Positions 47,949-55,987 of a DNA stretch of 64,000 bases are shown piece after piece. The DNA is from Paenibacillus sp. JJ-223. Its GTDB lineage: Bacteria > Bacillota > Bacilli > Paenibacillales > Paenibacillaceae. The position numbers and the translations under genes are program-made. Position 1 is the stretch's first letter. Every line of letters begins with the position of its first letter. The notes under the pieces are model-generated. The model saw only the letters and a program-made list of their open reading frames with translations, searched no databases and had not been told where the DNA came from. Location of the stretch: NCBI RefSeq assembly GCF_927798175.1, contig NZ_CAKMMP010000001.1, positions 744,001 to 808,000 of the forward strand, in the 5' to 3' direction.

Positions 47949-48065
47949 ACGAATGCCCTTAGGATCCCGGTGCCCAAAGCTTAGGAAGATGCAAGAATTC
48001 AGGGATAAGTAACAGCCGTCATCTTTTGTGGGAAGGATTCATTCTCGGAGCGTGTGATAACATAC

Positions 48066-48110
48066 GGAAGAAGCATCCCAGGTCAATGGACCCTTTGGGA
48101 TACTCCTTCC
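48066..48110. terminator. Shared hairpin between convergent genes
   Basis: GGAAGaAGcATCCCA pairs with TGGGATaCTcCTTCC, ending just before the SDR stop codon. Confidence 0.7.
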
Positions 48111-48118
48111 TTATGGGA

Positions 48119-48913
48119 TTACGCTCTTGTTCCACCGTCCACCGGCAGAACTACGCCTGTTACGTAAGAGGCGCGATCGCTCAATAACCAGGCAGCCGCT
48201 TGTGCGATCTCATGAGGATCGGCAGGACGCCTAAGAGGCGTCACAGAGTTGCTTTTTTCGATTATATCTGGAACTTGTGCAACTAACCCCTCGATCATCT
48301 CGGTCATGGTGGTGCCAGGTGCAACAGCGTTTACGCGGATACCTGAAGGTCCGTATTCAATGGCAGCCGTCTCGGTCAGACTATTAACAGCCCGTTTGGC
48401 GGCTCCGTAGACAGACAACCCCGGATTACCTCTGAAGCTGCCGACGCTGCTGTTATTGACAATGGCACCGGTACCTGCAGTATCGATCATTGCCTTGATT
48501 TCCGCTTTCATTGCCACCCAGATTCCTTTATAATTTACAGCTTGAAGAAGGTCGAAATCCTCTTCTGAGACCTCTGTTAAGGGCGAAAGGGGAGCCCCGA
48601 TTCCAGCATTATTGAATGCTATATCCAGGCGACCGTGACGCTCAACGGTCGTTTGAACCGCCCGTTCGATGCTGGCGGAATCGGCTAGATCGGCTACAAT
48701 GTAATCGGCCTTACCGCCTTTCGCGATAATTTCCTCAACTCCAGAGCGTAGAGCTGCTTCTGTTCTTGCGACGAGAGTAACCGCCGCTCCTTCTTCGGCG
48801 AAGAGTTTGGCTGCCGCAGCTCCGATGCCGCGGCTGGCCCCTGTAACCAGAGCTACTTTATTGATAAGCATTCCCTGAGAGTTGTAATTTTTGTGCTGTG
48901 TTATTGATTGCAT
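48119..48913 (-). CDS. Short-chain dehydrogenase/reductase
   Basis: 264 residues of the classical SDR family. Cofactor motif TGASRGIG, then NNAG, catalytic Ser in NNSSVGS, and YGAAK. The C-terminal segment YVTGVVLPVDGGTRA is typical. VARTEAALRS after the second strand has an Arg that suits NADP. Substrate unknown. The ATG at 48913 follows AAAGGAG by seven bases. The gene is divergent from an XRE/MmyB-type regulator, a pairing seen in many bacteria, so it is probably repressed by it. Confidence 0.92.
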   Translation of the reverse strand: MQSITQHKNYNSQGMLINKVALVTGASRGIGAAAAKLFAEEGAAVTLVARTEAALRSGVEEIIAKGGKADYIVADLADSASIERAVQTTVERHGRLDIAFNNAGIGAPLSPLTEVSEEDFDLLQAVNYKGIWVAMKAEIKAMIDTAGTGAIVNNSSVGSFRGNPGLSVYGAAKRAVNSLTETAAIEYGPSGIRVNAVAPGTTMTEMIEGLVAQVPDIIEKSNSVTPLRRPADPHEIAQAAAWLLSDRASYVTGVVLPVDGGTRA

Positions 48914-48941
48914 GGCCTGTCTCCTTTAAAGTCGGTAATGG

Positions 48942-48957
48942 TTTGAAATGTTTCAAA
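48942..48957. promoter_or_regulatory. Palindromic operator candidate between SDR and its regulator
   Basis: TTTGAAATGTTTCAAA, 7-bp arms around TG, 29 bases upstream of the SDR start on the minus strand and in the divergent promoter region. Confidence 0.6.
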
Positions 48958-49061
48958 TTGAATTGAAGCGATTTCTATGATTGAGTATAGTTTTCTAATA
49001 CACTTTTAACGAGAGGTTGCTTAATCATAGGTTTCCGAGTAATAGGTTAGGAGGGATTGAG

Positions 49062-49913
49062 ATGAACGATCGCGAGCGCCGTTCGGCTCTCGGTGATTTT
49101 TTGCGTAAACAGAGGTCAAGTCTTTCCCCAGAGGATGTGGGTTTGCCGACTGGGTCGCGCCGCCGGACAGCCGGATTACGCAGGGAAGAGGTCGCACAGC
49201 TGTCGAATATCGGCACATCCTGGTATATGTGGCTGGAGCAGGGACGTGATATCCGTCCGTCAGTACAAGTGTTGGAAAGCCTAGCTGCGGCTCTAAAGCT
49301 TAATCCCAATGAACGACGCCATCTTTTTTTTCTTGCAGGAGAATCACTTCCTCCATACTTGTCTCCTCATAAAGAAAGTATCGGGTCAGCATTTCAAAGG
49401 ATGCTGGATGACCTTACTCCGAATCCTGCATATATTCTGGGGAGACGCTGGGATTTTGTGGCCTGGAATGATGCTGCAAATGAAGTTTTCTCTATTTCCT
49501 CGGCAGCACCGCCTCATGAATTCAATTTAATCTGGCGGTTTTTCACGGACCCGGCATGGAAAGAGCGCTTTAAAAATTTCGATCAAAAGGCTACGGGAAT
49601 GATTGCTGAATTCCACACGGCATCAGCCCGATATGTTGAAGATTCGTCGTTTGCCGAATTAATAGAAGATCTTAAACGAATAAATCCGGAATTTGACCGG
49701 CTATGGCTGCAGCATGAAACTCCCGGCTCTCTTGAAGGATTTAAAGAGGTGGAGCATCCCTACATGGGGCACCTGGAGTTTGATCATATTACCCTTCAAA
49801 TCCCCAATGATCCTGATATGAGAGTGATGATTTACATGCCTCTACCAGCAACAAGATCAAAGCTGGAAAAATATTTGGCAAAGGGATCACCTGCAAAAGA
49901 AAGTAAGGGATAA
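49062..49913 (+). CDS. XRE regulator with MmyB-type ligand-binding domain
   Basis: 283 residues. The N-terminal helix-turn-helix is of the RRRTAGLRREEVAQLSNIGT, SWYMWLEQGRDIRPS type, followed by the MmyB-like sensor (LTPNPAYILGRRWDFVAWND, then DHITLQIPNDPDMRVMIYMP), a PAS-like fold that in relatives binds fatty-acid-like ligands. The start ATG 49062 has AGGAGGG upstream. Divergent from the SDR gene; the palindrome at 48942-48957 is the likely binding site. Confidence 0.92.
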   Translation: MNDRERRSALGDFLRKQRSSLSPEDVGLPTGSRRRTAGLRREEVAQLSNIGTSWYMWLEQGRDIRPSVQVLESLAAALKLNPNERRHLFFLAGESLPPYLSPHKESIGSAFQRMLDDLTPNPAYILGRRWDFVAWNDAANEVFSISSAAPPHEFNLIWRFFTDPAWKERFKNFDQKATGMIAEFHTASARYVEDSSFAELIEDLKRINPEFDRLWLQHETPGSLEGFKEVEHPYMGHLEFDHITLQIPNDPDMRVMIYMPLPATRSKLEKYLAKGSPAKESKG

Positions 49914-49959
49914 CATCATTATCCTAAACGCGGGGACTTTCGATGTGGGAGTTTTATAA

Positions 49960-50056
49960 TGTCGAGGGACAAGAACATGAGCCGATTACCGATTAGATAA
50001 GTATATGATTGGATTTTTATACAATTTAATCAAGCTAACAGGCAGGATGTGTTACG
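49960..50056 (+). repeat. Composite intergenic repeat A6-D-B5
   Basis: TGTCGAGGGACAAGAACATG (A) is followed by GCCGATTACCGATTAGATAA (D) and, 27 bases on, CAAGCTAACAGGCAGGATGT (B). At under 100 bp it shows the A-D-B order most compactly. Confidence 0.75.
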
Positions 50057-50214
50057 AACTTTAAAATTATTTTACAGGTTATAAACCCATATATTGCTAA
50101 AATATAGGTGGTGATTGGTTACGCAGTAATGATAGCAAATTGTTCGGCTCATTACCCACAGATAAAATCCTGTGGATAGTGGAGTGAACGGTAGCCCGTA
50201 AAGCTACGGGAAAT

Positions 50215-50335
50215 GGTCGGGTCACAAAAACATAGTAACAATAGAAGCTGCTGATTATGCGGCTTTTTATATTTATGTTATCAAGTTCTAGTCAAAACAC
50301 AATGAACAAGAACATGGCTAAATTCCCGATATGAT
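50215..50335 (+). repeat. Diverged intergenic repeat A7 with terminator-like hairpin
   Basis: GTCGGGTCACAAAAACATAG at the left, AGCTGC with GCGGCT plus TTTTT in the centre, and ATCAAGTTCTAGTCAAAACA at the right. It resembles module A but with many changes. The wider 49914-50672 gap contains no convincing gene. Confidence 0.45.
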
Positions 50336-50552
50336 TTCGTCGAGGCAGCAGACGCCTTTTTAGAGAGGTCCATTTGGCAGTTGTTAAAGCCCGTAGATAC
50401 AGGTAGAAATGCCGTTTTCTCTTTTTGATTGGATTATCACTCCTTAGTATGTGATTGGATAGGGCTCGTCTTCATGATTCATTCCGGCAGTCCTAGTTAT
50501 GAGCGAAGGGCTTGATTTCCCACAGTATGGCTGATCACTTCTTTGAAGGGCG

Positions 50553-50605
50553 TGTCATATGACATTTTGACACTGTTGTACATAACAACGAGTGCAGTAG
50601 GATAC
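50553..50605 (+). promoter_or_regulatory. Regulated promoter of the erythromycin-esterase-like gene
   Basis: TGTCATATGACA (50553-50564), then TTTTGACACTG, and exactly 25 bases after TTGACA the sequence TAGGATAC. The promoter of the sensor-domain gene (52444-52496) has the same parts at the same spacing, so both should answer to one regulator. Confidence 0.65.
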
Positions 50606-50672
50606 AGAAGAGAGTTCTGGGAACTAGAATATATCTCATCAAACCAAATCACGTATTTAAGGAGAGGTTTTT

Positions 50673-52013
50673 ATGAAAAAGAAAATGGGTATCGCAATTG
50701 CTGCTTCGATGATCACACTGGCTGGTTTTACAGGAAATATTCATGCAGCTTCGAAAGTGGGTGCTTCTCTTATAGCTCCCTACAACTCAAATCAAAAAGC
50801 CGAGCAGATTAAATGGTTAGAAAAGCATGCCATGCCACTAAAGTCAACGAATCCAACAGCATCTCTTCAGGATTTAAAACCGCTTAAGGATATGATCGGA
50901 TCAGCTACAATTGTTGGTTTAGGCGAAGCGACGCATGGAGCTCACGAAGTTTTTACCATGAAGCATCGCATTGTTAATTATTTGACAGCTGAAATGGGCT
51001 TTAAGGCTTTAGTATTAGAAGAGGGATGGGACAGAGCATTGGGACTCGATCGCTATGTTCTTACGGGCAAAGGGGACCCAAGCCAATATCTAAGTCCTGT
51101 ATTTAACACAAAAGAAATCATAGATCTGCTTCAATGGATACGCCATTATAATGCTGATCCAAAGCATAAATCCAAAATACGGATCATCGGGATGGATATA
51201 CAAACCGTGAACGAGAGTGTTTATAACAATATCCTAGCGTATGTAAAGAAATACGATCCGAAACTTGTCACTCGTTTCGAACAAAAGATGAAAGGCCTTA
51301 TTCCTGTAACCAAGGATTTAGATACGTTTGGCGGTCTTAAGAAAGAAACGAAAGCACGGTATGTTTCAGATGCGAAACAAATCAGCGCTTTATTAGAGCA
51401 AAATAAAAATAAACTGAATGGAAAATCCCCAGAGTTCGCATGGATCAAACAAAATGCCCGTATTATCGAGCAATTTACGACAATGACAGCCGCATATCCT
51501 GATAACCTGGAAGACTTTTATTTGAAACACGATATTGCCATGTATGAGAATGCGAAATGGACAGAAGAACATATAGGAAAAACAATCGTGTGGGGCCATA
51601 ATGGGCACGTGTCGAAAACAAATATGCTCCCTTTCGTATACCCTAAAATGGCTGGGCAGCACTTAGCAGAACATTATGGAAAACGGTATGTAACCATTGG
51701 AACATCTGTTTTCGAGGGACGTTACAATGTTTATAACACAAGCCAACAATTCGGGCCCTATGGAATCTTAAAATTAGATGACCCGAATAGTTTCAACTAT
51801 ACCTTTGGACAAGTAAAATACGACCAGTACTTTGTTGATTTACGTAAGGCAAGCGGAGTGACTAAAACTTGGCTAAACGAGCAACATCCCATTTTTGCCG
51901 GAGTAACAACGGTAGGTCCAGATATCCCAACGACTGTTGATGTATCATTAGGTAAAACATTTGACATCCTCGTTCACATTCAGAAAGTGAAGCCATCTCA
52001 ACTGAATCAATAA
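50673..52013 (+). CDS. Erythromycin esterase family protein, secreted
   Basis: 446 residues. The N-terminus (MKKKMGIAIAASMITLAGFT, then GNIHAAS) is a cleavable signal peptide, unlike cytoplasmic EreA/EreB. The domain carries the family motifs GLGEATHGAHEVF, LVLEEGWDRA, IRIIGMDIQ and VWGHNGHVSK with the expected catalytic His and Glu. Macrolide hydrolysis is possible, but many relatives have other or unknown substrates. AAGGAGAGG precedes the ATG. A strong terminator follows. Its promoter shares an unusual architecture with the nearby two-component region. Confidence 0.88.
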   Translation: MKKKMGIAIAASMITLAGFTGNIHAASKVGASLIAPYNSNQKAEQIKWLEKHAMPLKSTNPTASLQDLKPLKDMIGSATIVGLGEATHGAHEVFTMKHRIVNYLTAEMGFKALVLEEGWDRALGLDRYVLTGKGDPSQYLSPVFNTKEIIDLLQWIRHYNADPKHKSKIRIIGMDIQTVNESVYNNILAYVKKYDPKLVTRFEQKMKGLIPVTKDLDTFGGLKKETKARYVSDAKQISALLEQNKNKLNGKSPEFAWIKQNARIIEQFTTMTAAYPDNLEDFYLKHDIAMYENAKWTEEHIGKTIVWGHNGHVSKTNMLPFVYPKMAGQHLAEHYGKRYVTIGTSVFEGRYNVYNTSQQFGPYGILKLDDPNSFNYTFGQVKYDQYFVDLRKASGVTKTWLNEQHPIFAGVTTVGPDIPTTVDVSLGKTFDILVHIQKVKPSQLNQ

Positions 52014-52034
52014 AATCTTAATTATGTATGCTTA

Positions 52035-52060
52035 AAAGTCGCTTAGATGCGGCTTTTTTG
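52035..52060 (+). terminator. Terminator after the erythromycin-esterase-like gene
   Basis: AAGTCGC pairs with GCGGCTT, followed by TTTTT. The stem resembles the one inside module A, but the flanks do not. The stretch from here to 52440 shows no gene I can support. Confidence 0.8.
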
Positions 52061-52443
52061 TTTTAACGATCCATGTTTGTCAAAAACCGATAGACTTGAA
52101 GGTTTCTTTGCAGGATCTGGAATTCCGAGTTCCGAGTTCTTTCTGTACCTTATTTTTTCAAAACATATTAGTGAAAACATCAGAGCGCTTATGAGCGTCA
52201 GGGATCCATCTGGTCTAAATGCCATATATAAATTATGCGGATTGTAGAGGAACATCTGGAGTATATGGCTCCATGATATGGACTGCTGCTTTGGCATAGT
52301 GCTTAATTACTTTTTTTCCTGTAGTATTGTAAGAGAATAGTTGCGGATTGTACCTGTATCACTGGCACACAGGGGTCATCCTGAGTTTGAACAATTCTAC
52401 TGTGCAGTTGGTTATGACTGTAGCTCACAATCCGTTCATTTTA

Positions 52444-52496
52444 TGTCATATGACATTTTGACACTGGCAGATTTGACATCAAGAGCAGTAGGATAC
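52444..52496 (+). promoter_or_regulatory. Regulated promoter of the sensor-domain / fused two-component region
   Basis: TGTCATATGACA (52444-52455), TTTTGACACTG, then 25 bases after TTGACA the sequence TAGGATAC, matching 50553-50605. An autoregulated promoter is likely. Confidence 0.65.
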
Positions 52497-52528
52497 GTTT
52501 ACTACTTGCAAAGGATGTGAGCTCTTTG

Positions 52529-53116
52529 ATGGCAAGAACCGTCGCCTGTTATGTTCAAAACGGCTATTTCCTGCTGTTTACTTTCGTCACCGGCTTGTTT
52601 TACTTCTGCTTTTATCTGGTTGCCATTATTCTAGGTTTGAGTCTTTCGTTTACTGTCGTGGGCGTTCCTCTCCTGGCTAACGTTTTGCGAACGACAACTG
52701 TCTTCCTGCAATTCGAACGAGTACAAACCAAGATCTATATGGATATCACCACCGAGCCTTGTGTTAAAGCCGTCAACCCGAAAGTGTCCAACTGGCTCCA
52801 AGCGAAAAAGGAGCTGCTGAACCGACGCAACTGGAACGCGATTGGCTGGCTGATGTTGAAGTTTCCGGTAGGGATTTTAAGTCTGGTCAGTGCGGCCTTA
52901 CTCTATGTGGCGCCGCCTGTATTGATTGCGGTCCCGTTTCTCTATCCGTTTATCAGCCTTTCCATTATGGGTGCGACGGTAGACACGTTTGCCAAAGCTA
53001 TGATGGTATCGGCGACAGGGGTCGTATTGTTGATGGTGAGCTACTGGCTTGCGGACCGCTTGGCGCGCTGGATAGGCGGCTACACGCGTCTCATGATCAA
53101 GCATGTGAACCGGTAG
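52529..53116 (+). CDS. Sensor-domain membrane protein
   Basis: About 195 residues. Two hydrophobic pairs (FLLFTFVTGLFYFCFYLVAI and VVGVPLL; then LMLKFPVGILSLVSAALLYV and ISLSIMGATVDTF, VLLMVSYWLA) give an integral membrane protein of the putative sensor type often fused to, or encoded beside, LuxR-linked histidine kinases. The start is uncertain: ATG 52529, TTG 52526 or GTG 52517, with AAAGGA at 52510. It precedes the fused kinase-regulator by 117 bases, which suggests it supplies a signal or modulates that protein. Confidence 0.75.
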   Translation: MARTVACYVQNGYFLLFTFVTGLFYFCFYLVAIILGLSLSFTVVGVPLLANVLRTTTVFLQFERVQTKIYMDITTEPCVKAVNPKVSNWLQAKKELLNRRNWNAIGWLMLKFPVGILSLVSAALLYVAPPVLIAVPFLYPFISLSIMGATVDTFAKAMMVSATGVVLLMVSYWLADRLARWIGGYTRLMIKHVNR

Positions 53117-53155
53117 ATGAATGCCCCGCTTCGCCTCGTAGGTCGTCGGAGGATA

Positions 53156-53200
53156 GTTTACTCTATAGCAGTTTACTCTATAGCAATTTACTTTATAATA
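53156..53200 (+). repeat. Three tandem 15-bp repeats
   Basis: GTTTACTCTATAGCA twice in perfect tandem, then ATTTACTTTATAATA. They lie 34 bases before the fused kinase-regulator ORF and could be binding sites or a slipped promoter; the third unit contains TATAAT. Confidence 0.8.
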
Positions 53201-53233
53201 GTTACGTAATGTCACACTGAAAGTCTTTAGGGG

Positions 53234-55042
53234 ATGATGGTTTTGTTCGATATAGTCAAGCAATGGTACTGGTACGACTGGTTCATGTTTATAATCCGCC
53301 TGATATCCAGCATTTCTCTCGTGTTTACGACAATAAGTCTGCAACAATATTTCACGCTGCCGATTATGGTCCTTGTCCTATGGCAGCTGATTGCTTTTTC
53401 CGTTCCATGGCTTTGCTTGCAGCTCAATTATAAATACTACTTGTTTACCGAAATTGTGATCTCGGGCGGGTTGTGTTTGTATCTGGCTTCATTTTTTCCC
53501 CAAGCCTACTTAGCATTCCTGCTGTATGCATTTTTCATTGCTGCCCATAGCGCGCATAGGGCCTATCTCTGGTCAGGACCTGTATCCATATTGCTCCTGC
53601 CCGCCATAATCAAGCAGCTTGCAGAGCAGAGTGAATACTGGCTCATGGCCGTTCACATAGGGATGGCATATATCTTCGGATTCTCCTTCCATTTACTCGC
53701 GCTCAATCATCGTCAAGGCGAAACGATTCGCGAGCAAAATGCGGTGTTGGAGCAGTACCTGTCCCAAATCGAGCGTATTACGCTTGCCGAAGAACGGAGC
53801 CGGCTGTCCAAAGAGCTTCATGATACCGTCGGTCATTCCTACACTTCGCTCATTATGGGACTGGAAACGTTGCGTCCTCAGATGGCAACGAATACAGGAA
53901 CCGAAAGTCTGGATTCTCTATTGAACCTGGCCCGCCAAAATATGGAGGAGGTCAGAGGTTACGTGCATCAAATCGAATCGCCGCATGAGACTCTCCCGCT
54001 GCTTCAGTCTTTGAGGAAGCTGGCGGAGGAGTTTCAGGAACATGCCAAGGTATCGGTTACTTTCCATGCCTACGGGGAGGAATACCCTGTAATGAAGCAA
54101 GCGAAGACAGCGCTCTACCGCTGCCTGCAAGAGTCGTTGACGAATGCCGTGCGCCATGGACACTCGACAGAGATTAAGGTTTCCGTGCATTTCGAGCCCC
54201 AGCAGACGAGATTGGAAATTCATGATAACGGCCGCGGGATGGAGCATGGAAGGGAGGGCTTTGGCCTCAGCGCCATGAAGGAGCGGGCAATGATTTTGCA
54301 AGGCCATGTTGCCGTCTATACGGAGCGGGGAGAAGGCACTCTCGTTACCTGCACGCTACCCAGACAAACGGAGCTTAAGGATGATGTCATCCGCCTGTTG
54401 GTCGTCGATGACCATCCCGTTATCCGTGAAAGCTTGCGGACTTTGCTGGAGGAACAGCAGGATTTTCAGGTTGTCGGGACGGCGGAGGATGGCGAGCAAG
54501 CGATCGAGCTGTGCAGGCAAGTTAGGCCGCAACTGGTGCTTATGGATGTTGAAATGCCGAATGTGGATGGAATCTCCGCATCCCGTACGATAAAAGAATC
54601 GTGGCCCAACATCCGGATTCTGATTCTCACCACGTTCGAGGATACCAAACAGGCTATGGAGGCAATGCGAAGCGGGGTGGATGGATACCTATTGAAGTCC
54701 ATGCAGCCGTTAGAGCTGGCTGAAACGATTCGCACCGTCCACCGCGGGGGCATGCTGATCGATCAGGGCATGTCACACAAATTATTTGCCCAACTGGAAG
54801 CGGACAAAAGCGTCGATGACCATTCGTCAATCAAAGTCTCCTCGGCCTATGATTTAACACCGCGGGAACTTGAAATTTTACAGTTCGTGTCCAAAGGGCT
54901 GCGATATAAAAGCATTGCTTCCAAATTGTATTTATCCGATGGTACGGTTCGAAACTATGCGTCATCGGCTTGTTTGAAGCTGGGAGTCCGCAACCGTGAG
55001 GAAGCGGTGCTGAAAGCCAGGGAGGCTGGGCTTCTGGAATAA
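53234..55042 (+). CDS. Fused histidine kinase / NarL-type response regulator
   Basis: 602 residues in one frame. Residues about 15-160 carry five or six membrane segments. The H-box is RLSKELHDTVGHSYTSLIMG, and the HATPase part has LTNAVRHG, DNGRGM and GFGLSAMKERA. At residue 380 the kinase runs straight into a receiver domain (LLVVDDHPVIRESL, phospho-Asp in LVLMDVEMPN, Lys in GYLLKSM) and a LuxR-type helix-turn-helix (LTPRELEILQFVSKGLRYKS, then TVRNYASS). Two-component partners of this class are normally separate genes, as at 55988-57797. The start is uncertain (ATG 53234 or 53237, TTG 53243). Likely regulates the matching promoters at 50553 and 52444. Confidence 0.9.
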   Translation: MMVLFDIVKQWYWYDWFMFIIRLISSISLVFTTISLQQYFTLPIMVLVLWQLIAFSVPWLCLQLNYKYYLFTEIVISGGLCLYLASFFPQAYLAFLLYAFFIAAHSAHRAYLWSGPVSILLLPAIIKQLAEQSEYWLMAVHIGMAYIFGFSFHLLALNHRQGETIREQNAVLEQYLSQIERITLAEERSRLSKELHDTVGHSYTSLIMGLETLRPQMATNTGTESLDSLLNLARQNMEEVRGYVHQIESPHETLPLLQSLRKLAEEFQEHAKVSVTFHAYGEEYPVMKQAKTALYRCLQESLTNAVRHGHSTEIKVSVHFEPQQTRLEIHDNGRGMEHGREGFGLSAMKERAMILQGHVAVYTERGEGTLVTCTLPRQTELKDDVIRLLVVDDHPVIRESLRTLLEEQQDFQVVGTAEDGEQAIELCRQVRPQLVLMDVEMPNVDGISASRTIKESWPNIRILILTTFEDTKQAMEAMRSGVDGYLLKSMQPLELAETIRTVHRGGMLIDQGMSHKLFAQLEADKSVDDHSSIKVSSAYDLTPRELEILQFVSKGLRYKSIASKLYLSDGTVRNYASSACLKLGVRNREEAVLKAREAGLLE

Positions 55043-55065
55043 CCCCAAGTTATGTATCCATTTTT

Positions 55066-55087
55066 CATAAGCTAACGGGCAGAATTA
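55066..55087 (+). repeat. Intergenic repeat B6 (core)
   Basis: CATAAGCTAACGGGCAGAAT, the core of module B, between the fused kinase gene and the broken AraC gene. Confidence 0.65.
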
Positions 55088-55180
55088 CGCACTAACCGTG
55101 TTTCTCCGCCGATATGAGAAAAAACATCGAGAAACCAATTGTTTTCCATGGTACAATGAACGCCGTGAAAGTGCACATCC

Positions 55181-55414
55181 ATGGATTATAAACAAAGAAT
55201 TCAATCCGCGCTTAATTATATTGAAACGGATGTACAGAAAGACATTCCGTGTGAGTCGCTTGTAGCGTTAGCCGGCTTTTCTAAGTCACATTTTTTGCGT
55301 GTGTTTGAGGCGGAGACTGGCTTCACCGTCATGTCATATGTACGCGGTCGCAAATTAGATCTTGCCGCCGAACGATTAAGGAATAGCAGTAATAAAATAG
55401 CAGAGATCGCATAG
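55181..55414 (+). pseudogene. AraC-type regulator truncated at a repeat element
   Basis: 77 codons: MDYKQRIQSALNYIETDVQK, LVALAGFSKSHFLRVFEAET, VMSYVRGRKLDLAAERL, NSSNKIAEIA, stop. This is the first helix-turn-helix of an AraC domain plus the start of the second. Relatives continue with an aromatic-rich helix (LDYGFES type) and often an effector-binding domain. The frame ends two bases before repeat A8, so the element or a deletion at its edge removed the rest. No function expected. Confidence 0.85.
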
Positions 55415-55416
55415 AT

Positions 55417-55498
55417 GTCGAGGGACAAGAACCTATTCCCATTGAAGTCGCTAATTTAGCGGCTTTTTCATGTTATCGGTACAAGTTCTTGTCCCGAC
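55417..55498 (+). repeat. Intergenic repeat A8 (best full-length copy)
   Basis: 82 bp bounded by GTCGAGGGACAAGAAC (left) and GTTCTTGTCCCGAC (right), which are inverted repeats of each other apart from two extra bases. The centre is an intrinsic terminator: AGTCGCT (55446-55452) with AGCGGCT (55458-55464), then T5. Module D (GATTGCCGATTAGTCATAT) and a C-like piece follow to about 55596; nothing else is seen before 55988. Confidence 0.85.
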
Positions 55499-55987
55499 CC
55501 AAGAACAAGAACATTGTCCGATTGCCGATTAGTCATATATCTAAGTGAAAACGATTAATTAAAACCTCAATAAGCAGCATAATGTAGGACAGTTTTGCAT
55601 TTCAATTAGATGAAGATCTGAGTAGAAGTGATGTTGTGTCTCTTTGGAGAGACTGAAACGCTAAATGCTGTTTAATGGTCAAAGAGACCCGTTTCATTAA
55701 TCGGAAGCACTTCAATTTAAACTGTGACCTCATTTGAATTAGATCAAACAAACTCGTCAAAGCACTTTGAAAACTCAACTAAGTTAGTCTTCTATTTTAT
55801 ATTGAGATAGATCTTCCATAACTAGCATTTTGGCTTGATCTTGCATCAAGAAATTGAGTCATGGAGTCCACCTCTAGGAGAATCGAGAATTAAGGAATGT
55901 AATTAATAGTAAACAAACGAACAAAAAGTGATACACTAAATTCACGGGTTCTGATGTTTTTACTGAAAAACAGTGTAGGATGATGAT

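Noticed and set aside
49914..50672. Gene in the 760-bp gap before the erythromycin-esterase-like gene
   Set aside because: Only very short frames (about 22 codons at GTG 50112) and hairpins are seen; repeats A6-D-B5 and A7 account for much of the gap.
52043..52297. 84-codon minus-strand frame after the erythromycin-esterase-like gene
   Set aside because: It has one hydrophobic stretch but no ribosome binding site and starts inside the preceding gene's terminator region; could be a remnant but not supportable.
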